Shown: positions 54,646 through 62,891 of the stretch, piece after piece
How positions within the stretch are numbered: the first letter of the stretch is position 1
How the letters are laid out: every line of letters starts with the position of its first letter
Program-made: the position numbers and the translations under genes
Assembly: GCA_017886875.1 (NCBI GenBank)
Contig: JAGHIZ010000073.1
Span: 1 to 64,000 of the forward strand
Length of the DNA: 64,000 nt
Source of the DNA: Butyricicoccus sp.
GTDB lineage: Bacteria; Bacillota; Clostridia; Oscillospirales; Butyricicoccaceae
Direction of reading: 5' to 3'
The notes under the pieces: generated by a model
Told to the model about the DNA's origin: nothing
The model's database searches: none
Seen by the model: only the letters and a program-made list of their open reading frames with translations

Positions 54646-55182
54646 ATGGTAATGGGTAAAAAAACACAAAAGGTTCAAATAAGGCTTTCAGGTCAAAATA
54701 TATATACTGATAAGAAAAATCACACTATTTACTATGATTTTATAAGTAAACAAGGCTATATTGTTGATAAAAAACATGAAAATCAAGCTTTGTTTTTTAA
54801 AAATCGCTTTGCAGTAATTTTCTTTGCTGCAATTTTATGTGCAGGTACTTTCCTTACATGGCTACAGGCTGCAATAGTTTTTGCGGTGGCTTTAGTGCTT
54901 GCAGAGTTTAAATTCCGTAAGTCTTTTTTAAAAGAACTTGAAGTTGCTAAAGATATAGATTTTGAGCGTAGACTTTCGCCTATAAAATATATAGTCGAAA
55001 ATAAAGAAAAAAATAAAGTAATAATGTTAGCAATACTTTATATAGTTTTTGCAGTTTTAGTTGTTTTAAATGCTTATATGGAAAATTATACTTCTGCACT
55101 TATGGTTTTAAGTATTGCTCTTGCTTTATTTGGTCTATATTGCAGCATAATTCATTTAATTGCTTTTTCAAAAATGAAATAA
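54646..55182 (+). CDS. Four-helix membrane protein of unknown function
   Basis: A 178-residue protein I do not recognise. A polar start (KKTQKVQIRLSGQNIYTD, then IYYDFISKQGYIVDKK) precedes two helices at about 53-85, a charged cytosolic loop with ERRLSPIKYIVENKEKNK, and two more helices at about 125-170. The start is uncertain: ATG at 54646 or 54652, neither with a good ribosome binding site. It starts 13 bases after nagA, so it is probably translated from the same message, perhaps by reinitiation. No homologous gene occurs elsewhere in the window. Confidence 0.65.
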   Translation: MVMGKKTQKVQIRLSGQNIYTDKKNHTIYYDFISKQGYIVDKKHENQALFFKNRFAVIFFAAILCAGTFLTWLQAAIVFAVALVLAEFKFRKSFLKELEVAKDIDFERRLSPIKYIVENKEKNKVIMLAILYIVFAVLVVLNAYMENYTSALMVLSIALALFGLYCSIIHLIAFSKMK

Positions 55183-55183
55183 T

Positions 55184-55222
55184 AAAAAATGTCCTCCAGA
55201 GTTTTTAAACGCTGGAGGACAT
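55184..55222 (-). terminator. Terminator of the kbaY-like gene
   Basis: On the minus strand ATGTCCTCCAG and CTGGAGGACAT form an 11-bp stem with a 12-base loop, followed by six T. The same stem could also slow transcription from nagA. Confidence 0.88.
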
Positions 55223-55227
55223 AAGAT

Positions 55228-56079
55228 TTAAGCTTTGTTATTGCTGCCACAGAGTGCAATTTTTTCACAGACAAGTTTAGTAACTTCTTCCATACCAACC
55301 TTGCTGTATTTTTTAGGGTCAAACACTTCAGGGTCTTTTTGCATGTATGCTTTAACACCGTTGCTATATGCAATACGGAGTTCAGTTGCGAAGTTTACCT
55401 TACAAATACCAAGCTCGATTGATTTCTGAACAGCTTCATCAGGTACACCAGATGCACCATGAAGCACAAGCGGAATATCAACAACTTTGCGGATTTCGCT
55501 TAAACGGTCAAAATCAAGCTTTGGTGTACCTTTATAAAGACCATGTGCTGTGCCAATAGCAACAGCAAGCGAGTTTACGCCTGTACGCTCTACAAATTCC
55601 TTAGCCTCAGCAGGGTCTGTATATGGATTACCTGAACCGCCGTCAAGGTCATCTTCCTTGCCGCCAACTTTGCCAAGCTCAGCTTCTACACTGATGCCTG
55701 ATGGACTACATGCTTCAACAACCTTGCGTGTTAGTGCAATATTGTCTTCAAAACTCTCATGTGAGCCATCAATCATAATTGATGTATAACCCGTGCGAAG
55801 TGCTTGCATAGCAAGTGATAAGCTATCACCATGGTCTAAATGCATTGCAACAGGTACGTTTGCACGATTTGCAGCGGTTTTTACCATTGCAAGGTAATAA
55901 TCAAGTCCAGCATATTTAACAGTTGAAGGTGTGGTTTGGATAATAACAGGAGCATTGGATTTTTCGGCTGCTGCTACAATAGCCATTACCATTTCAAGAT
56001 TTTCTGCATTAAATGCACCTACTGCATAATGTTCTTTTTGTGCTTTTAAAAGCATTTCATTTGTTGTAACCAGTGGCAT
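55228..56079 (-). CDS. kbaY: Class II tagatose/fructose-bisphosphate aldolase, KbaY/GatY type
   Basis: A 283-residue zinc aldolase that cleaves tagatose-1,6-bisphosphate to dihydroxyacetone phosphate and glyceraldehyde-3-phosphate. The zinc ligand and base region is VAMHLDHGDSLSLAM, followed by SIMIDGSHESFEDNI, the second zinc histidine in AIGTAHGLYKGTPKL, and VLHGASGVPDEAVQKSI. Length and sequence fit GatY/KbaY rather than the longer FbaA. Its divergent neighbour kbaZ, encoding the activating subunit, supports the tagatose assignment. GAGGTC lies six bases before the ATG. It is a single gene with its own terminator. Confidence 0.92.
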   Translation of the reverse strand: MPLVTTNEMLLKAQKEHYAVGAFNAENLEMVMAIVAAAEKSNAPVIIQTTPSTVKYAGLDYYLAMVKTAANRANVPVAMHLDHGDSLSLAMQALRTGYTSIMIDGSHESFEDNIALTRKVVEACSPSGISVEAELGKVGGKEDDLDGGSGNPYTDPAEAKEFVERTGVNSLAVAIGTAHGLYKGTPKLDFDRLSEIRKVVDIPLVLHGASGVPDEAVQKSIELGICKVNFATELRIAYSNGVKAYMQKDPEVFDPKKYSKVGMEEVTKLVCEKIALCGSNNKA

Positions 56080-56106
56080 AAAAAAGACCTCGATTTTTAA
56101 AAATAT

Positions 56107-56126
56107 ATTAGCTTTATTTAGCTAAT
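56107..56126. promoter_or_regulatory. Inverted repeat in the kbaY-kbaZ divergent region (candidate operator)
   Basis: ATTAGCT, six bases, AGCTAAT: a perfect 7-bp palindrome in the only 78-base space between the two divergent aldolase genes. One regulator bound here could control both. I could not assign it to a specific protein. Confidence 0.55.
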
Positions 56127-56157
56127 TAAGTATATCATAAATTAAGGAGAATGTAAA

Positions 56158-57480
56158 ATGAATAGCAATCCTTTAAAGAAAATAGTAACACTCCAAAAGC
56201 AGGGAAAAGCAGTCGGGATTTATTCTGTTTGTAGTGCAAATGGATATGTTATTAAAGCCGCATTAAAGCGTGGTATGCAAGATAATTCTTGTGTTTTAAT
56301 TGAAAGCACAGCAAACCAGTGTGACCAAAACGGCGGTTATACTGGCATGAAGCCTATGGATTTTAAAAACTTTGTAAATAAAATGGCCGATGAAATCGGT
56401 TTTGATAAATCAAAGCTATTTTTAGGCGGTGACCATTTAGGACCTTTAACATTTGCAAGTCTGCCAGAAGAAAAAGCTATGCTTGAGGCTGAGGAGCTTA
56501 TTCGTCATTATGTGGGTGCAGGCTTTACCAAAATTCATATTGATACAAGTATGAAAGTCGCAGATGATGATGCAAATACACGCCTATCTGATGAAACAAT
56601 AGCTAAAAGAGGTGCAAGACTTGCAAAAGTAGCTGAGGAAACTTATAAAAAACTACTTGAAACAAATCCTGATGCTATTGAGCCTGTTTATATTGTAGGT
56701 AGTGAAGTACCTATTCCAGGTGGTGCTGTTGGCGGTGCTGATGACGGTGTACAAGTAACAAAGGTTGATGATTTTAAAAACACTGTTGCTACATTTAAAA
56801 AGGCATTTTTAGATAATGGACTTGACCATGCTTGGGAAAATGTAATTGCAGTTGTTGTTCAACCTGGTGTAGAAGAAAAAGATAGCGGTTGCACTGAATA
56901 TGATAGAGAAAAAGCTAAAGAACTTATGGCATCTATTGCAGATTTTCCACAGCTTGTTTTTGAAGGTCACTCAACCGATTATCAAACAAAAATTAAACTG
57001 CGTGAGCTTGTAGAAGATGGTGTTGGTATTCTAAAGGTAGGTCCAGCACTTACATTTGCCATGAGAGAAGCTGTTTTTGCACTTGAAAATATTGAAAAGG
57101 AACTTCTAGCTGATACAGATGTAAAACTGAGTGAGTTCTCTAAAACTTTAGATGAGCAAATGCTAAAAGATACTAAGTATTGGTCTAAGCACTACAAAGG
57201 CACAGATGCAGAAATTAAGTTAAAACGCAAATATTCATTCTCTGACCGTTGCCGTTATTATATGCCAACTGAGCCAGTTGAAAATGCTAAAAACACACTT
57301 ATTAGCAATCTAACAACATATGGTATCCCACTAAATCTTTTAAGCCAGTTTATGCCTATTCAGTATACCAAAGTGCGTGAAGGTTTGCTTGAAAATAATC
57401 CAGAAGCACTAATTATGGATAGAATTATAAATACTATGGACGAGTATTTATATGCAACTCATCAAAAAGAGTTAATTTAA
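56158..57480 (+). CDS. kbaZ: Tagatose-bisphosphate aldolase activating subunit, KbaZ/GatZ type
   Basis: A 440-residue protein of the GatZ/KbaZ family. It has no known activity alone but keeps the GatY/KbaY aldolase stable and active. Family stretches include KQGKAVGIYSVCSANGYVI, IESTANQCDQNGGYTGM, LGGDHLGPLTF and FEGHSTDYQT, and the C-terminal YIMPTEPV-like MPTEPVENAK. Length is close to the E. coli proteins (426-420). AAGGAG precedes the ATG. It is divergent from kbaY across a palindrome and is followed 57 bases on by a GldA-like gene. Confidence 0.93.
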   Translation: MNSNPLKKIVTLQKQGKAVGIYSVCSANGYVIKAALKRGMQDNSCVLIESTANQCDQNGGYTGMKPMDFKNFVNKMADEIGFDKSKLFLGGDHLGPLTFASLPEEKAMLEAEELIRHYVGAGFTKIHIDTSMKVADDDANTRLSDETIAKRGARLAKVAEETYKKLLETNPDAIEPVYIVGSEVPIPGGAVGGADDGVQVTKVDDFKNTVATFKKAFLDNGLDHAWENVIAVVVQPGVEEKDSGCTEYDREKAKELMASIADFPQLVFEGHSTDYQTKIKLRELVEDGVGILKVGPALTFAMREAVFALENIEKELLADTDVKLSEFSKTLDEQMLKDTKYWSKHYKGTDAEIKLKRKYSFSDRCRYYMPTEPVENAKNTLISNLTTYGIPLNLLSQFMPIQYTKVREGLLENNPEALIMDRIINTMDEYLYATHQKELI

Positions 57481-57537
57481 GTATACATAATTAGTTAGCC
57501 ATATGATAAAATAAATTATTATAGGAGGTTTTAGATT

Positions 57538-58635
57538 ATGGCAAATATTTTTATAAGTCCTAGCAAATATGTACAGGGTGCAGGTGAGCTTAAAAACTTA
57601 GGCAAATATGCAAAGGTTTACGGTGAAAAGGCTTTAGTTGTAATAAGCGAAAACGGTCGCAAAAGAAGCGGTCAAACAATTTTAGATAGCTTTGCTGATG
57701 CTGGTATTTCTTGTGCTTTTGAATATTTTAATGGCGAATGCTGTAAGAGTGAAATTAATCGCTTATGTGATATTGTCAAGGAACAAAACTGTGATATAGT
57801 AATTGGTGTTGGCGGGGGTAAAATTTTTGATACAGTTAAGGCTGTAGCATACAAGTGTAAAACACCAGTTGTAATTTGTCCTACTATTGCTTCAACTGAT
57901 GCTCCATGTTCAGCACTTTCTGTTATTTACACAGAGCAAGGCGTATTTGAAGAATATCTATTTTTACCTTCAAATCCTAACCTTGTGCTAATGGATACAG
58001 AAATTATTGCACAAAGCCCAATGCGTTTAACTATTGCTGGTATGGGTGATGCTCTTGCAACTTATTTTGAAGCTCGTGCATGTGCAAATTCTGGCGCAAC
58101 AAGTTGTGCAGGTGGTAAAACAGGTCAGGCAGCTCTTGCACTTGCTAAACTTTGTTTTGAAACTCTTATGAAGGAGGGCTTAAAAGCTAAATGTGCTTTA
58201 AGAGTTAAGGCTAATACACAGGCTGTGGATAAGATTATAGAAGCTAATACTTTACTTTCTGGTATAGGTTTTGAGTCAGGTGGTCTTGCTGCTGCTCATG
58301 CTGTGCATAATGGTCTTACTGTGCTTGAGGAGTGTCATGAAAAATATCATGGCGAAAAAGTTGCATTTGGTACACTTGTCCAGCTTATCCTTGAAAATAT
58401 ACCAAAAGAAGAACTTGATGAAATTGCTATCTGGTGTGCAGAGCTTGGCTTGCCAATAACTCTTGCAGAACTAGGTGTTGAAGATGTAACCGAAGAAAAA
58501 ATTATGGCGGTTGCAAATGCTGCTTGTGCAGAGGGTGACACAATGCATAATATGCCATTTGAAGTAACTCCTAAAATGGTCTATGATGCGATTTTAGCAG
58601 CTGATGCGTATGGTAAAACTTTAGTTGGTATGTAA
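57538..58635 (+). CDS. gldA: Glycerol dehydrogenase-like (GldA) metal-dependent oxidoreductase
   Basis: A 365-residue NAD-dependent dehydrogenase of the iron/zinc alcohol dehydrogenase family, closest to glycerol dehydrogenase. The N-terminal Rossmann part has VIGVGGGKIFDTVKAVA, followed by PTIASTDAPCSALSVIYTE. The metal ligands are in GMGDALATYFEARAC (Asp) and GLAAAHAVHNGLT and HGEKVAFGTLVQ (two histidines). It would interconvert glycerol and dihydroxyacetone. In this locus it follows kbaZ, so it may balance redox with triose made from tagatose or act on a related polyol. TAGGAGG precedes the ATG. Confidence 0.92.
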   Translation: MANIFISPSKYVQGAGELKNLGKYAKVYGEKALVVISENGRKRSGQTILDSFADAGISCAFEYFNGECCKSEINRLCDIVKEQNCDIVIGVGGGKIFDTVKAVAYKCKTPVVICPTIASTDAPCSALSVIYTEQGVFEEYLFLPSNPNLVLMDTEIIAQSPMRLTIAGMGDALATYFEARACANSGATSCAGGKTGQAALALAKLCFETLMKEGLKAKCALRVKANTQAVDKIIEANTLLSGIGFESGGLAAAHAVHNGLTVLEECHEKYHGEKVAFGTLVQLILENIPKEELDEIAIWCAELGLPITLAELGVEDVTEEKIMAVANAACAEGDTMHNMPFEVTPKMVYDAILAADAYGKTLVGM

Positions 58636-58642
58636 AACAAAA

Positions 58643-58672
58643 AAGCGTGTTACAAAAATCTGTAACACGCTT
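58643..58672. terminator. Terminator between convergent gldA and araC genes
   Basis: AAGCGTGTTACA pairs with TGTAACACGCTT, a perfect 12-bp stem. The T-run is better on the minus strand (six T) than on the plus strand (AGTTTTAC), so it is mainly the AraC gene's terminator. Confidence 0.85.
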
Positions 58673-58676
58673 AGTT

Positions 58677-59519
58677 TTACTTATTTTCTTCTAAATTTTG
58701 CTTGCGATACTGTACAGGTGTCATACCTGTCATTTGCTTAAATGCTTTGGAAAATACAAGTGGGTCACGATAACCAACTGACTGTGCGATTGCTGCAACA
58801 GTTGCATTTGTAAGTCTTAACTGCTCTTTGGCACGAGTAAGGCGGAATGTCGTTAAAAATTCCTGTGGTGAAATTTTAAGCACACGCTGAAACAGAGTGA
58901 AAAGATAACTGCGGTTTAGTGATACATATTTTGCCATATCTGATACTGTTATATGGTTTGCATAATTGTAATGTACAAATTCAACCGCACGACGTACATA
59001 AAAGTTTTCTCTATCATTTTTAGGAACAGAAGAAAGCGGTATTGAAAGTGAACGAGCAAGGCATGAGAAAAATCTACAAAGTAAACCCTGAAGCTGGAAA
59101 TCATTTTCAATACCTGCTGTGTTATATTTTAGCATTTCTTGAACAATTTCACGGAGTGTTTCGCCATCAGGTGAACGGAAAGTGAATTGTCCTTCATCAA
59201 GTCCAATTGCACTTAAATACTCACCACAGCGAGTACCATCAAAACCAATCCATAAATAACTCCATGGGTCAGCTTCATCAGCTTGGAAAAAAGCCTGCTG
59301 ATTTGGTCTGATAATAAAACCTTCACCGGCATGAAGTGAGAACTTATTATCACCAGATTGGAATATACCCTTGCCATCTGTTATAAAATGGATAAGGTAA
59401 TTAGGTCTTACAGCAGGGCCAAAGTGTTGGAGCGGCTGGCATGAACCATAGCCGCAATAGCATAGATAAAAGTCAGAAAAAATCTGATGCTCGAGCTTTA
59501 GTACATTTAAGTTTTCCAT
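58677..59519 (-). CDS. AraC family regulator next to the tagatose aldolase genes
   Basis: A 280-residue regulator of the classic AraC layout. Residues about 25-160 form a cupin sugar-binding domain (YLIHFITDGKGIFQSGDNKF, GEGFIIRPNQQAFFQAD). The C-terminal 100 residues are the DNA-binding part with ITVSDMAKYVSLNRSYLFTLFQ and VAAIAQSVGYRDPLVFSKAFKQ. It is convergent with gldA. Its position beside kbaZ-gldA suggests it senses a sugar and activates these genes, separate from the AraC protein at 52.2-53.4 kb. GGAGGG precedes the ATG. Confidence 0.9.
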   Translation of the reverse strand: MENLNVLKLEHQIFSDFYLCYCGYGSCQPLQHFGPAVRPNYLIHFITDGKGIFQSGDNKFSLHAGEGFIIRPNQQAFFQADEADPWSYLWIGFDGTRCGEYLSAIGLDEGQFTFRSPDGETLREIVQEMLKYNTAGIENDFQLQGLLCRFFSCLARSLSIPLSSVPKNDRENFYVRRAVEFVHYNYANHITVSDMAKYVSLNRSYLFTLFQRVLKISPQEFLTTFRLTRAKEQLRLTNATVAAIAQSVGYRDPLVFSKAFKQMTGMTPVQYRKQNLEENK

Positions 59520-59537
59520 ACAAACCCTCCTTATAAA

Positions 59538-59563
59538 TTATGTTTAGATGTTAGAAAACATAA
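59538..59563. promoter_or_regulatory. Inverted repeat upstream of the AraC gene (candidate autoregulatory site)
   Basis: TTATGTTT, ten bases, AAACATAA: a perfect 8-bp inverted repeat 19 bases before the start codon. On the minus strand TTGCAA and TAACAT with 18-base spacing overlap it and could be the gene's promoter. Confidence 0.5.
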
Positions 59564-59721
59564 TTTTTAAATTGCAACATTAAATCTAATAAATACAGCG
59601 TTTATGTTCTTATATATATTTTACCAGTTACCGCTTTAATTCGCAACTATTTGTTTTAATTTATAACCTAAAAAACAAAACATCAGTTTCTGTGCATATA
59701 TCATAAACTTTTAAATTATGC

Positions 59722-59769
59722 TAAATGTTAAATAAATATATAAAATTATAATGTATTTAATAACATTTA
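59722..59769. repeat. AT-rich inverted repeat in the araC-pyrH gap
   Basis: TAAATGTTA (59722-59730) and TAACATTTA (59761-59769) are 9-bp inverted arms around 30 bases of AT-only sequence. The 393-base gap from 59520 to 59912 otherwise holds only the two candidate promoters and no credible open frame. Confidence 0.4.
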
Positions 59770-59844
59770 ATGGAATAATTAAAAAACTACATAAAATGGG
59801 AAAAAATTTTTACGATATGTTCATAAAAAACAGCATGAAAGCCT

Positions 59845-59873
59845 TTGCAAAATTCGCTTAGATAAGATAAAAT
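59845..59873 (+). promoter_or_regulatory. Promoter of the pyrH-frr-uppS-cdsA-dxr group
   Basis: TTGCAA (59845-59850) and TAAAAT (59868-59873) are 17 bases apart, 40 bases before pyrH. Confidence 0.65.
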
Positions 59874-59912
59874 AATATGAGACTGTAAGAATTTTTATGG
59901 GAGGTTAAAACA

Positions 59913-60644
59913 ATGGACACTCCAAAGTATAAACGTGTACTTATCAAAATCAGCGGTGAGGCTCTCGCAGGCGACCGCAAATTCGGTCTTAACTTTGAGG
60001 ACGTTATCGGCCCTGTATGTGATGTTATCAAACGTGTAAGTGATATCGGCTGTGAAGTTGGTATTGTTGTGGGCGGTGGCAACTTCTGGCGTGGCGTTAA
60101 AGATGGCGGAGGAAAAATGGAACGCACCAGAGCAGACTATATGGGTATGCTTGCTACCACTATTAACTCTTTAGCTCTGCAAGATGCTTTAGAGCAACGT
60201 GGCGTTGATGTGCGTGTTCAAACCGCTATCGAAATGAATAAAATCGCTGAGCCTTATATTCGCTCTCGTGCAACTCGTCATCTGGAAAAGGGTAGAGTTG
60301 TTATATTTGGCTGTGGTACTGGTTGCCCTTATTTCTCAACCGATACAGCCGCTGTTTTACGTGCTGCGGAAGTAAATGCTGATGTTATTTTACTTGCTAA
60401 AAATATTGATGGCGTTTACGACTCAGACCCTGCTAAAAACCCTAATGCAAAAAAATATGATAGCTTAACCTATATGGACGTATTAAATCAAGGCTTAGGT
60501 GTTATGGACACAACTGCAACAAGTCTATCTATGGATAATAATATCCCTATTCTTGTGTTTGCTCTTAGTGACCCAGAAAATATTTATCGTGTTGTTACTG
60601 GTGAAACCATCGGTACTATTGTGAAAAAGGAGGAAGTTAAATAA
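59913..60644 (+). CDS. pyrH: UMP kinase
   Basis: The hexameric kinase that phosphorylates UMP to UDP. Length 243 residues is normal. Family stretches are [68 protein letters not shown] and [20 protein letters not shown] precedes the ATG. It overlaps frr by one base (TAATG). The order pyrH-frr-uppS-cdsA-dxr is the conserved one in Bacillota, though tsf and rpsB are not directly upstream here. Confidence 0.98.
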   Translation: MDTPKYKRVLIKISGEALAGDRKFGLNFEDVIGPVCDVIKRVSDIGCEVGIVVGGGNFWRGVKDGGGKMERTRADYMGMLATTINSLALQDALEQRGVDVRVQTAIEMNKIAEPYIRSRATRHLEKGRVVIFGCGTGCPYFSTDTAAVLRAAEVNADVILLAKNIDGVYDSDPAKNPNAKKYDSLTYMDVLNQGLGVMDTTATSLSMDNNIPILVFALSDPENIYRVVTGETIGTIVKKEEVK

Positions 60645-61195
60645 TGGCAGATTTAAAACCATTTGAACACAAAATGTCTAAAACTATTGAGGTGTTAAGC
60701 AAGGAACTTGCAGCGGTTCGTGCAGGTCGTGCTAACCCTGCTGTACTTGATAAAATCACTGTTGAATATTATGGTGCTCCAACACCTCTAAATCAGGTTG
60801 CAGCTATTTCTTCTCCAGACCCTCGCACACTGGCTATTCAGCCTTGGGACGGTTCTGTACTTCGTGAAATCGAAAGAGCTATTATGACTTCAGATTTAGG
60901 TATTAACCCACAAAATGATGGTAAGGTTATTCGTCTGACTTTCCCACCACTAACAGAGGAGCGTCGTAAAGAGCTTATCAAGCAGGTTGCTAAAATCGGT
61001 GAGGATAGCAAGGTTGCAATCCGTAATGTTCGCCGTGAAGCTATCGACAAGTGGAAGGCTGCTCATAAAAAGAGCGAAATGACCGAGGACGAACTGCATG
61101 ATGCAGAAGATAAAATCCAGAAGGTTACTGACAAGTTTGTAAAGGAAATCGACGGAATTGTTGCTAAAAAGTCCAAGGAACTTGCAGAAGTTTAA
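60644..61195 (+). CDS. frr: Ribosome recycling factor
   Basis: Splits the post-termination ribosome with EF-G. At 183 residues it has normal length. It opens with the RRF core (FEHKMSKTIEVLSKELAAVR), continues with GRANPAVLDKITVEYYGAPTPLNQ and IQPWDGSVLREIERAI, and ends with helices bearing EERRKELIKQVAKIGED and VRNVRREA-type IRNVRREAIDKWK. It shares the TAATG overlap with pyrH; GGAGG lies at the end of pyrH. Confidence 0.98.
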   Translation: MADLKPFEHKMSKTIEVLSKELAAVRAGRANPAVLDKITVEYYGAPTPLNQVAAISSPDPRTLAIQPWDGSVLREIERAIMTSDLGINPQNDGKVIRLTFPPLTEERRKELIKQVAKIGEDSKVAIRNVRREAIDKWKAAHKKSEMTEDELHDAEDKIQKVTDKFVKEIDGIVAKKSKELAEV

Positions 61196-61205
61196 AATTA
61201 TTCTG

Positions 61206-61236
61206 AAAGGGGCGACGGTTTTGTCGTCCTTTTTTC
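61206..61236 (+). terminator. Terminator-like hairpin between frr and uppS
   Basis: AAAGGGGCGAC (61206-61216) pairs with GTCGTCCTTTT (61223-61233) with two G-T pairs and a T-rich end. It may separate pyrH-frr from the lipid genes in part. No obvious new promoter follows in the 20 bases before uppS. Confidence 0.75.
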
Positions 61237-61255
61237 ATTAAAATGTGAGGTATAA

Positions 61256-62011
61256 ATGGGGATTTTTAAAAATATTTTTGGAAAGAATAAAAATAATGAG
61301 GTTCCTTCATCTGTTCCAAGACATATTGCGGTTATTATGGACGGTAATGGAAGATGGGCAAAAAAAAGAGGTATGCCACGTTCAGCAGGTCATGCAGTAG
61401 GTTCAGAAACGTTTAGAACCATTGCAACTTATTGTAAAGATATAGGTGTACAGTATTTTACTGTTTATGCATTTTCAACTGAAAACTGGAAAAGACCGAA
61501 ACAGGAAGTAGATGCACTTATGGATTTATTCCGCAAATACCTAACAGAAGCCGCTGAAACTATGTTTGAACGTGGGGTTGCAGTGCGTGTAATAGGTGAT
61601 TTATCTCCACTACCAGATGATATAAAAAATCAAATTGCAGAGGTAGATAAAATAGCTGATAAACTTGGTGAAAATGCTGCAACTGCTAGTTTATGTATTA
61701 ATTATGGTGGCAGAGATGAAATTAAAAATGCAGTTAAAAAAATTGCAGAAAAAGTTAAATCAGGTGAAATAAATCCAGATGATATAACCGAAAACACTAT
61801 CTCTAAATATTTATATACTGCAAAAATGCCTGACCCAGATTTAATTATCAGACCATCAGGTGAAATTAGAACTTCTAATTTCCTATTATGGCAGAGTGCA
61901 TATAGTGAATATTATTTTACTGATGTACTATGGCCAGATTTTAAAACATCTGATATGGACGATGCAATAAATGCATTCAATCTTCGTAACCGTCGTTTTG
62001 GCGGTGTTTAA
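61256..62011 (+). CDS. uppS: Undecaprenyl diphosphate synthase
   Basis: A cis-prenyltransferase that makes the C55 lipid carrier for cell-wall precursors. Length 251 residues. The diphosphate-binding motif is HIAVIMDGNGRWAKKRG with the catalytic Asp, followed by GHAVGSETFR, FTVYAFSTENWKRP and the C-terminal DPDLIIRPSGEIRTSNFLLWQSAYSEYYF. GAGGT precedes the ATG. The residue after SGE is Ile where many have Gln, a minor change. cdsA follows 26 bases on. Confidence 0.97.
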   Translation: MGIFKNIFGKNKNNEVPSSVPRHIAVIMDGNGRWAKKRGMPRSAGHAVGSETFRTIATYCKDIGVQYFTVYAFSTENWKRPKQEVDALMDLFRKYLTEAAETMFERGVAVRVIGDLSPLPDDIKNQIAEVDKIADKLGENAATASLCINYGGRDEIKNAVKKIAEKVKSGEINPDDITENTISKYLYTAKMPDPDLIIRPSGEIRTSNFLLWQSAYSEYYFTDVLWPDFKTSDMDDAINAFNLRNRRFGGV

Positions 62012-62037
62012 ATTCACAAAAAGGATATTTTAGTTTT

Positions 62038-62868
62038 ATGAAAGCAAGAGTTTTATTTGGCGTTGTAGGATTTATTTTTGTCCTGCTCGCTCTTTATGTT
62101 TTTCCGCCTGTTGTGCTTGCGATTGCACTTAGTACACTTGCATCAGTTGCAACATATGAACTTATAACTCCAACTAAACTGGTTAAAAATAGTATTGTGC
62201 AAAATATAGCAACTACTGCTGCATTAGCTTTTTCTATCTTCCATGCTATAGGCTCTGTATTTTTTGAGCAGAAAATTTGGCTTATGCTTGTAGCAGCGGT
62301 TGTGGTTTTAACTATTATCGCACTTTTTGCCGCACTTTTAAGACATCATGACACAGTGACTTTTCCAGAAATTACGACTGCATTTTTTGCAGCTATTGTA
62401 GTGCCTGCTATGATGTTATCTCTTTGGAGAATTTTCTCTATGACTGGCGGTAAATTCCTAGTTTTAATGCCACTTGTAGCCGCTTGGGGCTCTGATACCT
62501 GTGCTTTATTTGCTGGCATGGCTTTTGGTAAACATAAGCTTGCACCTGTAATTAGCCCTAAAAAAACTGTTGAAGGTGCAGTTGGTGGCGTTGTTGGTGC
62601 AATGTTACTTATGCTACTTGTAGCGTTTATCTTTAACACTAAAGCAGGTCTGGAAATCCATTATGTATCTGCGGCTATTTTAGGTGCAGTTGGTGCTATT
62701 TTTGGTCAAATTGGTGATTTATCATTCTCAATTATCAAACGTCAAACAGGTATTAAGGATTATGGACATTTGTTCCCAGGTCATGGCGGTGTGTTAGATA
62801 GATTTGATAGCGTTGTTTTTGTAGCACCACTGGCAGAACTCGTTCTGCGTATTTCAGGTGTATCATAA
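62038..62868 (+). CDS. cdsA: Phosphatidate cytidylyltransferase
   Basis: A 276-residue membrane enzyme that makes CDP-diacylglycerol from phosphatidic acid and CTP, the entry to anionic phospholipids. About eight hydrophobic helices. The family signature is FGQIGDLSFSIIKRQTGIKDYGHLFPGHGGVLDRFDS, seen here in order from about residue 221, with AAWGSDTCALFAGMAFGKHK before it. AAAGG precedes the ATG. dxr begins 23 bases after the stop, in the normal order. Confidence 0.96.
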   Translation: MKARVLFGVVGFIFVLLALYVFPPVVLAIALSTLASVATYELITPTKLVKNSIVQNIATTAALAFSIFHAIGSVFFEQKIWLMLVAAVVVLTIIALFAALLRHHDTVTFPEITTAFFAAIVVPAMMLSLWRIFSMTGGKFLVLMPLVAAWGSDTCALFAGMAFGKHKLAPVISPKKTVEGAVGGVVGAMLLMLLVAFIFNTKAGLEIHYVSAAILGAVGAIFGQIGDLSFSIIKRQTGIKDYGHLFPGHGGVLDRFDSVVFVAPLAELVLRISGVS

Positions 62869-62891
62869 TAATAAAGGAAGTTGCATAAAAT

